Notes under the pieces: model-generated
What the model saw: only the letters and a program-made list of their open reading frames with translations
What the model was told of the DNA's origin: nothing
The model's database searches: none
Source: G965205255 sp965205255
GTDB taxonomy: Bacteria > Pseudomonadota > Gammaproteobacteria > Pseudomonadales > Endozoicomonadaceae
Reading direction: 5' to 3'
NCBI GenBank assembly: GCA_965205255.1
Contig: OZ242051.1
Location: forward strand, 682,001-746,000
Length of the DNA: 64,000 bases
Shown: positions 56,190-64,000 of the stretch, in pieces
Layout of the letters: each line of letters opens with the position of its first letter
Numbering within the stretch: the first letter of the stretch is position 1
Position numbers and translations under genes: made by a program

Positions 56190-56397
56190 AAAAAAAATAC
56201 CTTGATATCTCTAAAATGTAGTGGCGACAACTTACAATTAAATACTGTATACACAATTCAGGTCAAAATGCAGAGAATCGAAAAGTAGTTGTCGTTTTCT
56301 TATAAGCACTGCTTTACTATTTCTTGGACAGTTGCTGATTAATTTAACTCCATTAGCATCATCTATAATTGTTTGAATTAGAGACAGAAGATAACTA

Positions 56398-56942
56398 ATG
56401 AATGACACAGAAAACATAATCATAAAGGAATTACCCAGAATAAAACAAAACAACAAACGTTTATTTTGGCGCTACTGTGAGATGATAGAAAAACGTCTGA
56501 GTCGTTGGTTTCGGCGAATATTCCTTGTTACAGACTTTAACTTCCGTCTGCTTACTGAGCAGTTAGCAGGAAAAATAACACTGATTACAACTATCGATGC
56601 CGGTTTTATGGAAAAAAGCGGTAAAAAGACGGATCACCGACGAAACAAAGGGCTTAATAATCGTGTAGAGAATGCACATCAGCCTACTCGCAGACGAGAG
56701 AAGTCGCTGATTAAGATGAAGAGAGTCTCCACCGCATGGCAAATGCTGAAGTTATAGGGTATTATGCGTAACTTTTTCTCGGTGGATGCAGGTCAATATA
56801 CGCATCTCTCAACACAAAAAAGAGAAGACCAGAAGCCATGCTTTTGCTATCTCGGAGCAAGCTTCAAAACAGGTGCTTTGCGTCTGGAAAAAGCAGGATA
56901 CGACTTTTTGCTGTATAGAGAGGATAAGTTGACGGTGCCCTT
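56398..56942 (+). pseudogene. IS4-type/IS6-type transposase chimera
   Basis: The ATG at 56398 runs for 119 residues. The first part (YCEMIEKRLSRWFRRIFLVT, DFNFRLLTEQLAGKITLITT, IDAGFMEKSGKKT) is IS4-type. It then switches without a break to an IS6-type C-terminus (DHRRNKGLNNRVENAHQPTR). The remaining IS6 tail continues with frameshifts to an end sequence AAGTTGACGGTGCCCTTTT at about 56927-56945. The joint is in frame, which makes it look like one ORF, but neither half can be a complete transposase. Confidence 0.7.
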
Positions 56943-57403
56943 TTACTTCAGTACAAAATGATTCACTTTATATTTTATCGACAGGCACTCCAGCTTGAAT
57001 ATAAAATAGATCGACATGAATATTTGATTTCCCTGTGTTAGCGGTATCTTGGTTGGAGACTTTACTAATGCTGTATTGCATTTTATCGTTTTATGGAAGA
57101 CTTCCACGTTCCGCCGTTTTTTGTAGATTGTTTCAATCTTACCGACAGTACACTGAATATCACTACAGGCCAGATACAGCAAATCCACGCTTTCGTTCTT
57201 GTTTGTAAAGTACTGACGGTGAAAAAAACACCCCGTAGCCGCAACCTGACCAATCACTTTATCATGCATGTTTTCAGATTTGAAAACAGATTTGAAAACA
57301 ATATTGTCTTGTGAGGTAGGCTCTTGATTCTAAGTGGCTGTAAAAGGGCTTTTAATCGCCTGCTCTTTTACCTCCCCTCCCCCCTGTTTGCAGAGTCTGT
57401 ATT

Positions 57404-57565
57404 TATATAAAAACATGCTTCTAATTTTTTATTTTTTTACTTTTCTGATCTTTCTGTTATGTGTTAAAACTCCTCACAATAGCTAGCTATTACTTGTGAC
57501 TTCGCTTTTAACAACAAGCCATAAAAGCAAGCTCATAACGGTAGTTAATAACCGATTTTTGTATC
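57404..57565 (+). mobile_element. MITE copy, near full length
   Basis: Left end TATATAAAAACATGCTTCTA; right end GTTAATAACCGATTTTTGTAT. The interior shows TTTTCTGATCTTTCTGTTAT, ACTCCTCACAATAGCTAGCT and CATAAAAGCAAGCTCATAAC. Both terminal repeats carry several substitutions. Confidence 0.75.
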
Positions 57566-57895
57566 ATTCAACATTGAGGTTTTAGTGTTGCAATCACTTT
57601 CTTCACATCAGCAATGCCGTGAACAATTACGATTATTTCCGGCCTGTCCAGTTGTTTCACTGCTACATTAAAGACTGTTTTTTTTTGATAATGTCAATAT
57701 ACGACATATTTTTTATAAAGGTACACTTTTGACCCGTACCCACCCCTTATTAACCAAGGGACATGGTTGATTGTGTAATTCTGAAATTATCTGGTCTGTG
57801 ACATGATTTTCATGTTAGCGTATTCCCTGAAACCTAAAATAATAAAAAAATGCCTTTGATTGGTTCTATACTCTCGGGCTAAAGGAGGGTTAGCA

Positions 57896-58444
57896 TTGCC
57901 AAAATTTGATCAAACAGAAACTTTAAAACGGGTAGTATTTGCCTTTTGGCAGTACGGCTATGCTGAGTGCTCTGTAAAGCATCTCGAAGAAAGTACTGGC
58001 TTGCATGTCGGGAGCCTTTACTATCATTTTAAAAACAAAGAGCAACTTTACTACGATGCAGTAATCTTTTATGTGGATGACATGCTCATTCCCCGACTTG
58101 AGTGTGTAAGCACACTAGATCAACTACAGCAATATTTTTATTCACTATACAGAGAGCCTCACGGCACAATTAAAAACACTTGCTTTCTGATTCAGGCTGT
58201 ATCTGATGTTTCTGGTCATACAAAGGTCAACCAGGCCTTCAAAAAAGAAATGATGAGATTTGAAACAGCATTAACCAATAAAATTAATGTACTGTTGCCA
58301 TCCCATACTGAAATAATTCCCTTGCTGATGGATCTACACTTGTCGTTATACATTTATAGTGAACAATCAACAAGACGAACTGCTCTGGACAATAAAATAA
58401 AACAGCGATTTAAGCTGGTTAAAAGTCTCTGCTCGATAAACTAG
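57896..58444 (+). CDS. TetR/AcrR family transcriptional regulator
   Basis: A 182-residue TetR-type repressor. The start is TTG at 57896, chosen because a textbook AAAGGAGG lies 7 bases upstream; the open frame upstream of that site is not translated sequence. The N-terminal HTH is clear: LKRVVFAFWQYGYAECSVKH, then LEESTGLHVGSLYYHFKNKE with the typical recognition helix and LYYHF. The C-terminal ligand domain (residues about 60-182) contains CFLIQAVSDVSGH, similar to YxaF/LmrA-type regulators. No target gene is adjacent: it converges on ychF. Ligand unknown. Confidence 0.88.
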   Translation: MPKFDQTETLKRVVFAFWQYGYAECSVKHLEESTGLHVGSLYYHFKNKEQLYYDAVIFYVDDMLIPRLECVSTLDQLQQYFYSLYREPHGTIKNTCFLIQAVSDVSGHTKVNQAFKKEMMRFETALTNKINVLLPSHTEIIPLLMDLHLSLYIYSEQSTRRTALDNKIKQRFKLVKSLCSIN

Positions 58445-58472
58445 CTCACAAAACGGGAGGTTTTTTTTCGAA

Positions 58473-59564
58473 CTACACATTGAATAAAAAGTGCATTACA
58501 TCGCCATCATGCACGATGTAGTTTTTGCCTTCTACACGTAGTTTTCCTGCTTCTTTGGCACCCTGTTCGCCATTATATTGTGTGAAATCTTTATAGCTGG
58601 TGACTTCAGCCCGAATGAACCCACGCTGAAAGTCTGTATGAATAACGCCCGCAGCCTCAGGTGCAGATGCACCGGCTTTGATTGTCCAAGCTCGTACTTC
58701 CTTAACACCGGCGGTAAAGTAGGTTTGTAGGTCTAATAATTTATATCCTGCACGAATAACACGATCTAAACTTGGTTCTTCAATACCTAAATCAACCAGA
58801 AACTCAGATTTTTCTTCGTCGTCAAGTTCTGCGATTTCTGCTTCAAGTTTGTTGCAAATGGGTACAACTACAGCGCCTTCATTTTCGGCGATGCTGAAAA
58901 CCTCATCCAGATAAGGATTATTATTAAAACCATCCTCATCTACATTGGCAATGTACATAGTCGGTTTAATTGTAAGAAGATGAAAGTTACGTACCAAAGA
59001 TTGTTCTTCATCAGATAACTGTAAAGAACGCACAGATTTGCCTTCTTCAAGTGCTGAGATAAGTTTTTCCAAACAAGCTTTTTGTGCAACCGCTTCTTTA
59101 TCTCCACTTTTGGCTACACGACTAACTCGTTGAAGCTGTTTCTCACAACTTTCAAGATCAGCCAGAGCTAGCTCTGTATTGATTATTTCAATATCGTCTT
59201 TCGGGCTAATCTGATTGGACACATGAATCACATTATCATTGGCAAAACAACGAACCACATGGGCTATGGCATCGGTTTCGCGAATATTAGCAAGAAACTG
59301 ATTGCCAAGCCCTTCCCCTTTTGATGCTCCGGCAACAAGACCTGCAATATCTACAAATTCCATAGAGGTAGGAATAACCTTGTGTGGCTTAACAATCGAT
59401 GCAAGTTTATTCAACCTAGGATCTGGCATCGGTACAACACCAGCGTTAGGGTCAATAGTGCAAAACGGAAAATTTTCAGCTTCAATACCTGCTTTAGTTA
59501 AAGCATTAAATAAGGTAGACTTGCCAACATTAGGCAGACCTACAATGCCACATTTAAATCCCAT
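58473..59564 (-). CDS. ychF: Redox/ribosome-associated ATPase YchF (OLA1 family)
   Basis: A 363-residue, Obg-related P-loop NTPase that prefers ATP, as E. coli YchF (same length). Motifs: GIVGLPNVGKSTLFN (P-loop, residues about 6-20), NFPFCTIDPNAG, DIAGLVAGASKGEGLGNQFL (G3 region), and NVDEDG in place of the usual NKxD specificity motif, which explains loss of GTP specificity. A coiled-coil domain (about 140-200) and a C-terminal TGS domain (about 280-363: YFTAGVKEVRAWTIKAGASA) follow. pth, its common neighbour, is not seen here. Confidence 0.96.
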   Translation of the reverse strand: MGFKCGIVGLPNVGKSTLFNALTKAGIEAENFPFCTIDPNAGVVPMPDPRLNKLASIVKPHKVIPTSMEFVDIAGLVAGASKGEGLGNQFLANIRETDAIAHVVRCFANDNVIHVSNQISPKDDIEIINTELALADLESCEKQLQRVSRVAKSGDKEAVAQKACLEKLISALEEGKSVRSLQLSDEEQSLVRNFHLLTIKPTMYIANVDEDGFNNNPYLDEVFSIAENEGAVVVPICNKLEAEIAELDDEEKSEFLVDLGIEEPSLDRVIRAGYKLLDLQTYFTAGVKEVRAWTIKAGASAPEAAGVIHTDFQRGFIRAEVTSYKDFTQYNGEQGAKEAGKLRVEGKNYIVHDGDVMHFLFNV

Positions 59565-59681
59565 ACCAGTTACCTAAAAACTTATAATTGCTAAAAAGAT
59601 CAATTATAGAGGAAACAGGTTGACGTAAACAGGGGCTTATAGCGATAATTTGAAATGCCTTACAATAAATACGGAGTAATT

Positions 59682-60050
59682 ATGGCCAGTGAAAGTGATT
59701 CAAGTGCTGAAATATTTATACCTGCAGTGATTGTTTTAACAGAAACGGCAGCAACCAAAGCCAGACATCTTATCGATGAAGAAGGTAACGATAAACTGAT
59801 GTTGCGTGTTTTTATCACAGGCGGTGGTTGTTCTGGCTTTCAGTATGGCTTTTCATTCGATGAGAGTCTAAATGAAGACGATACTGTTATTGAATATAAT
59901 GGTATAAAACTGGTGGTTGATTCAATGAGCCTGCAATATCTTACAGGCTCTGAAGTCGATTATAAAGAAGGGCTGTCTGGCTCACGATTTGTAGTTAATA
60001 ACCCCAATGCAACGGCTACCTGTGGCTGTGGTATTTCCTTTTCAATTTGA
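59682..60050 (+). CDS. erpA: A-type iron-sulfur carrier ErpA
   Basis: Carrier that delivers iron-sulfur clusters to apo-proteins such as those of isoprenoid synthesis. The start is ATG 59682 with CGGAG 5 bases upstream; an ATG 27 bases earlier lacks a site. The 122-residue protein has the three conserved cysteines in FITGGGCSGFQYGF and TCGCGISFSI, and the ErpA-type MSLQYLTGSEVDYKEGLSGS block. It is divergent from ychF and convergent with the M23 peptidase gene, an arrangement also known in Pseudomonas. Confidence 0.95.
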   Translation: MASESDSSAEIFIPAVIVLTETAATKARHLIDEEGNDKLMLRVFITGGGCSGFQYGFSFDESLNEDDTVIEYNGIKLVVDSMSLQYLTGSEVDYKEGLSGSRFVVNNPNATATCGCGISFSI

Positions 60051-60056
60051 TTTTTT

Positions 60057-60075
60057 AGAAACAGAGTGCGTTTCT
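60057..60075. terminator. Weak hairpin between erpA and the M23 gene
   Basis: AGAAAC and GTTTCT around a seven-base loop, with T-runs on both sides (TTTTTT before, GGTTTTTAA after). It lies in the 34-bp convergent interval and could end both transcripts. Confidence 0.4.
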
Positions 60076-60084
60076 GGTTTTTAA

Positions 60085-61329
60085 CTACTTTATAGTAACT
60101 GCTTCATTGGATGTTTGTTGTAATTTTTTTATAAAAGGCTGTGCGTAAAGTTTAAAGGCTTTCATTTCACTTTGTGGTATAGGCTTACCTTGTGGAAGCT
60201 TCACTGTTAAAGGATTTTTATGAATGCCTTTGACCCTGAATTCATAATGTAAATGAGGGCCTGTAGCATACCCTGTCATTCCCACGTAGCCAATAATACT
60301 GCTTTTTTTTACGAAACTACCACGTTTAAGCCCTGATTTGTAACGATTAAGGTGCGCATAAACTGTAGTGATATTGTTTTTATGTTTAACGAAAATAACC
60401 TTGCCGTAACCTTTTTGATAACCCAAAAATGAAATTTTCCCGTCACCGGTTACTTTAACAATTGTGTTAATCGGTGCAGCATAGTCAATAGCACGGTGAG
60501 GTCGAGTAATACCGCGAATAGGGTGAAGCCTTTTGTAAGAAAAACCAGAGCTAATGCGGGTAAAATCTACAGGTGTTCTGCTAAATGATTGTTCCAGACT
60601 TTTACCTGTGAAAGAGTAGTAGCCAACATGACCATTTTTGTTTGTGTACCGGACAGCATCAGTAACCTTACCTTGGTTTATAAAACGCACAGCCAAAATA
60701 TTTCCAGTAGCGATTTGCTTTCCTTGTAAAAGATATGTTTCATACACAAGGCTGAAGCTATCACCTTTATGTATGTCATGGACAAAATCTATACTGGAAT
60801 CGAAGATCGAAACTAGCTGAAGAAGCAACTTATCGCTTAATTTGCTATTTTTACCTGAAAGAAACAGTGAGTCATGAATTCGAAATTGTTTTTCTTTTAA
60901 GCGGACTTCAGGTTTGATTTTAATCTCTCTGGATGAAAAACGATTGTTCCCTTTTCTCTGAAAAGACAGGTGGCGTAGAGGAGAATAATTATAGCGAAGC
61001 TCAAAAAACTCATTGTTTTTCCAGTACACTTCCAGCTCTGTTCCGGGTACAATATGAGCAAGGCGTCTGCCATGTGGCAAGCCTAGGATAGCATAAATGG
61101 TATTGGCTGAAATACCCTCATAAGTAAGAATGTCAGACAAAGTATCTCCAGACTGTACAATAATTTTTTTACGGATATTTTGCGATTTTTTTTCTAAGTA
61201 TTTTGTTTCAGCGCCTTCTGCCAGAGAAAAAACAGATAAAGTAAATATAGTTAGCAATGATTTTATTTTTATTCCGTTAATGATTCTACGAACGATATTT
61301 TGTTTTAAAAACATACGTAATGAATCCAT
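60085..61329 (-). CDS. mepM: OapA-type/M23 peptidoglycan peptidase, MepM-like
   Basis: A 414-residue envelope metalloendopeptidase that would cut peptidoglycan cross-links. One N-terminal membrane anchor or signal (LLTIFTLSVFSLAEGA, residues about 25-40) is followed by an OapA/LysM-like domain (IIVQSGDTLSDILTYEGISA, about 56-75) and a C-terminal M23 domain with zinc ligands in RPHRAIDYAAP (HxxxD, about 283-287) and HLHYEF. The ring GTELEVYW and GYGKVIFVKHKNN are also typical. Start: ATG 61329, or ATG 61314, neither with a strong ribosome site. A similar gene lies close to erpA in Pseudomonas. E. coli MepM (YebA) is 440 residues. Confidence 0.9.
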   Translation of the reverse strand: MDSLRMFLKQNIVRRIINGIKIKSLLTIFTLSVFSLAEGAETKYLEKKSQNIRKKIIVQSGDTLSDILTYEGISANTIYAILGLPHGRRLAHIVPGTELEVYWKNNEFFELRYNYSPLRHLSFQRKGNNRFSSREIKIKPEVRLKEKQFRIHDSLFLSGKNSKLSDKLLLQLVSIFDSSIDFVHDIHKGDSFSLVYETYLLQGKQIATGNILAVRFINQGKVTDAVRYTNKNGHVGYYSFTGKSLEQSFSRTPVDFTRISSGFSYKRLHPIRGITRPHRAIDYAAPINTIVKVTGDGKISFLGYQKGYGKVIFVKHKNNITTVYAHLNRYKSGLKRGSFVKKSSIIGYVGMTGYATGPHLHYEFRVKGIHKNPLTVKLPQGKPIPQSEMKAFKLYAQPFIKKLQQTSNEAVTIK

Positions 61330-61508
61330 TTTTTTGCATTGGATAGTTGTTTCTGAAAATAATAGTTTTATTATTGACTGTTAATTTAAGTATAACGCAT
61401 AGACTAAGCTGTTATGCTCGAAAAAGTACATTGGCAGTAATTATTTTGAATAATTATATGTAAAATAAATATCTCTTATCATCATTCTTACATTTATCGG
61501 GGTCACTT

Positions 61509-64000
61509 GTGAAGGAAAGCAAACTTCATCCATTCATATCTGAACGTGTAAACAGGCTGATGAAACCATTAAGGACACACTTTTTAGAGGAAAAGTGTAA
61601 ATATTATGAACAAGAGTTCTTATACTCTAACGTGCAAAATTTATTTGCAGTGAGCGATTATGCGGCTCAATACGTTCTTCTAAACCCATCAGTATTATTT
61701 GATCAGTTAAAAGACAAGTCAATATTTAAAAGAGTTTGTCACAGACAATTAAAAAACGAACTTTTGGCAATGATTTCCTCAGAAACTGATGAATCCGGCC
61801 TGATCAGAAAGTTAAGAATGTTTCGTCATAAACAGATGATAAAAATTTTATTCCAAGAGGCCAATGACTATACAGATATTCAACAAGTGATGCATGACCT
61901 GTCTTTGGTAGCTGAGTGTTGTATTGATGTCTCATTACAATGGCTAAGTAATGCGATGCATAATGAATTTGGTATTCCTTTTCATGAAGACTCATTTCAA
62001 CAGATGGTGGTTTTGGGGCTAGGTAAACTCGGCGGTATGGAACTTAATTTTTCGTCGGATGTTGATTTAATCTTTTGTTATCCTAAATCAGGAATAACTA
62101 AAGGCGGTAACCGGACAGTTGAAAATCAATGGTTTTTTAACAGGCTTGGCCAGTCGTTGATTTCAACACTTGATAAAGTAACCTCTGAAGGCTTTGTATT
62201 CCGTGTTGATTTAAGGTTAAGACCTTATGGTAACAGTGGTGCACTTACGTTGTCATTTGATGCTATGGAACAATATTATCAGGATCAGGGAAGAGACTGG
62301 GAGCGTTACGCACTGATTAAAGCTCGGCCTGTTGCCGGTAACAAAGAACAAGGTTATGAGTTGTTAAATATGCTCAAACCCTTTATTTATCGACGTTATT
62401 TAGATTTTAGTGCCGTTGAGGCTCTGCGTGATATGAAAGCGTTAATTCGCCGTGAAATCAAACAAAAAGGAATGCAAAATAATATCAAAACCGGTCCGGG
62501 TGGCATAAGGGAAATTGAATTTGTTGCTCAAACTTTTCAGCTTGTTTACGGTGGAAGAAAACATCAGCTACAAAATGTTTCCTTATTGAAAACTCTGAAT
62601 AACCTGCAGGATTTGTCACTACTTTCTAAACAAGAGGTGGACAAATTGAGAGCATCATATTTGTTTTTGCGTCACTTTGAACATTTAATACAGGCATGGT
62701 CTGATAAGCAAACACACGATATTCCTGAACAAGAACACCTTCATTTAGTGTTAGCAAAAGGAATGGGGTATGCGAGCTGGAGTGCATTATTTGCCAAGCT
62801 GAAATCAATCAGACTCCAGATAGATAAGCTTTTTTCTTCGCTGATGTCTGAACCTGAAGCCCAGACTGAGGGTGAAGGTAAATGGCACTTGCTATGGCAA
62901 AATAAAGCCGATAAGGCTCTGTGTATCGAAAAATTACAACAACACCGTTTTTCTGAAGCTGAAAAAGTTTATCAACAACTTATATTGTTAAGAGATGGAT
63001 ACTCAATTAAAAATATTAGTGGCAGAGCACTGGAAAGAATTAATCGATTTATGCCTGTATTACTGCATACCTGTGAATCTTTCTCTTCACCGAGTCAGTC
63101 ATTGCTAAGAACGCTTCCTATCATTAGCAACGTATTTCGTCGTACATCCTATCTATTGTTGTTGCTAGAGCACCCCGGTGCATTGAAAAATCTTGTCAGG
63201 CTATGTAGTGATAGTTTGTGGATTTCACTTGAAATAGCAAAATACCCATCTCTGATGGATGAATTTTTGAATGCAGGATATTTATATAATCCGCCGTCTT
63301 ATGAGGCATTACAAGATGAGCTGTTTAATCAATTAGCTCATATTACAAAAGATGATATAGAGTCAAAATTGCAAAGTTTATGTTATTTTAAGCTTAGTCA
63401 CTTCGTTAAAAGTGTTTTTTCACAAATTAATGGTCATATGTCACTTGTTATGATTAGTAATTACCTGACTTGGGTTGCTGAGTGTATTGTGCAGGCAGTA
63501 TCAAGTATTGCATGGGATATGATGACAGAACAATATGGTCTTCCCGAAGGGGTTGATGCATCTGATGAAAAACCTTTTATCATTTTGGGTTATGGGAAAT
63601 TGGGAGGCATTGAGATGGGACCAGGATCAGACCTTGACCTGGTTTTTATTCACAACACTGATCCGCAAGGTTTAACAAGTGGCAAACGTTCAATCGATCA
63701 TCAGACATTTTTTTCGCGCTTTGGCCAGAAAGTAATTCACTTTTTATCCACATTAACTCCCCTCGGGAGATTGTATGAAGTTGATGTGCGTTTAAGGCCA
63801 TCGGGTAATGCAGGACTACTTGTTTCACCTATTATCGCATTTGAGTCTTACCAAAAGGAAAAAGCGTGGGTTTGGGAACAGCAGGCACTAATCAGGGCAA
63901 GGGTTGTTGTAGGAGATAACAAGCTTATGACTGAACGTTTTAAAAGCCTGAGATCGTGTATATTAAAGCGTGCATCAACAATATGTGATTTGCACAGTGC
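61509..64000 (+). CDS. glnE: Glutamine synthetase adenylyltransferase GlnE, 3' truncated by window
   Basis: Bifunctional enzyme that adenylylates and deadenylylates glutamine synthetase in response to PII and glutamine. The start is GTG at 61509 (KESKLHPFISERVNRL) after GGGG; the frame is open to the last base of the window (830 codons of about 950). The N-terminal deadenylylase nucleotidyltransferase motif is VVLGLGKLGGMELNFSSDVD (about residues 166-185), followed by VDLRLRPYGNSG, YYQDQGRDWERYALIKAR and the GPGGIREIEF block. The second, adenylylase motif is ILGYGKLGGIEMGPGSDLDL (about 690-710) with VDVRLRPSGNAGLL after it. Both catalytic DxD pairs are present. Confidence 0.96.
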   Translation, partial: MKESKLHPFISERVNRLMKPLRTHFLEEKCKYYEQEFLYSNVQNLFAVSDYAAQYVLLNPSVLFDQLKDKSIFKRVCHRQLKNELLAMISSETDESGLIRKLRMFRHKQMIKILFQEANDYTDIQQVMHDLSLVAECCIDVSLQWLSNAMHNEFGIPFHEDSFQQMVVLGLGKLGGMELNFSSDVDLIFCYPKSGITKGGNRTVENQWFFNRLGQSLISTLDKVTSEGFVFRVDLRLRPYGNSGALTLSFDAMEQYYQDQGRDWERYALIKARPVAGNKEQGYELLNMLKPFIYRRYLDFSAVEALRDMKALIRREIKQKGMQNNIKTGPGGIREIEFVAQTFQLVYGGRKHQLQNVSLLKTLNNLQDLSLLSKQEVDKLRASYLFLRHFEHLIQAWSDKQTHDIPEQEHLHLVLAKGMGYASWSALFAKLKSIRLQIDKLFSSLMSEPEAQTEGEGKWHLLWQNKADKALCIEKLQQHRFSEAEKVYQQLILLRDGYSIKNISGRALERINRFMPVLLHTCESFSSPSQSLLRTLPIISNVFRRTSYLLLLLEHPGALKNLVRLCSDSLWISLEIAKYPSLMDEFLNAGYLYNPPSYEALQDELFNQLAHITKDDIESKLQSLCYFKLSHFVKSVFSQINGHMSLVMISNYLTWVAECIVQAVSSIAWDMMTEQYGLPEGVDASDEKPFIILGYGKLGGIEMGPGSDLDLVFIHNTDPQGLTSGKRSIDHQTFFSRFGQKVIHFLSTLTPLGRLYEVDVRLRPSGNAGLLVSPIIAFESYQKEKAWVWEQQALIRARVVVGDNKLMTERFKSLRSCILKRASTICDLHS

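Larger units (their letters stand above)
56190..57895. other. 1.7-kb gap: Rhs3 promoter, IS chimera, MITE
   Basis: 56190-56397 is homologous to the Rhs2 upstream region. 56398-56942 is a chimera of IS4-type and IS6-type transposase pieces. 56943-57403 has no convincing gene (several overlapping short frames on both strands, none protein-like). 57404-57565 is a MITE. The remainder must hold the TetR gene promoter. Confidence 0.55.

Noticed and set aside
56943..57403. Possible small genes between the IS chimera and the MITE
   Set aside because: Overlapping frames on both strands give low-complexity, non-protein-like sequences without ribosome sites.

Overview
The window reads as the chromosome of a low-GC gammaproteobacterium. 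The evidence is its housekeeping genes and their order: ybeD-lipB-lipA, aspS-yebC, dsbA followed by an endonuclease/exonuclease/phosphatase gene, rdgB-hemW, and erpA convergent with an OapA/M23 peptidase. Three giant secreted Rhs proteins, a secreted protein with eukaryote-type C2H2 zinc fingers, and many decayed insertion sequences and MITEs suggest a host-associated lineage. An Endozoicomonas-like Oceanospirillales member is my inference; no rRNA or taxonomic marker was searched.

Layout. 1-8.5 kb: a broken ORF, acyl-CoA thioesterase yciA, mutM, a small unknown protein, the amino-sugar operon nagB-II/nagA with a palindrome upstream, divergent thiD, a DsbG-like lipoprotein, a DUF2076 protein and a small secreted coiled-coil protein. 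9.5-16 kb: Rhs protein 1, with an unusual C-terminus resembling leucine-rich-repeat-variant (LRV) repeats. 16-22 kb: an exported propeller-like protein, hslO, rdgB, hemW, and dsbA with a phosphatase/nuclease gene. 22.6-31.9 kb: an accessory island with a Hint/zinc-finger protein, Rhs protein 2 (one frameshift, C-terminal Hint plus unknown domain) and IS4/IS256 debris. 31.9-49.5 kb: core genes yebC, aspS, emrD, a TyrP-like permease, sanA with a lipoprotein gene, trmA, an AzgA-type purine permease, two small unknowns, a short LigB-like ligase, ybeD, lipB and lipA. 49.6-57 kb: a second island with an IS6-like remnant, Rhs protein 3 in inverted orientation and an IS4/IS6 chimera. 57.9-64 kb: a TetR regulator, ychF, erpA, an M23 peptidase and the first 2.5 kb of glnE.

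How the pieces fit. Rhs2 and Rhs3 are near-identical over about 5 kb, lie in opposite orientation about 22 kb apart, and differ only at their C-termini. This is the usual polymorphic-toxin pattern of a constant core with swapped tips. The zinc-finger protein carries the same Hint module as Rhs2, so it looks like an Rhs tip that became an independent secreted protein. None of the three Rhs genes has a recognisable immunity gene next to it, and all have Sec-type N-termini instead of PAAR domains.

A family of roughly 160-bp inverted-repeat elements with ends TACCAAAACCTGTTTC and its complement fills most gaps between genes. There are eight near-complete copies, several half copies and one 44-bp copy reduced to its two ends. 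A second dispersed repeat of about 160 bp occurs twice.
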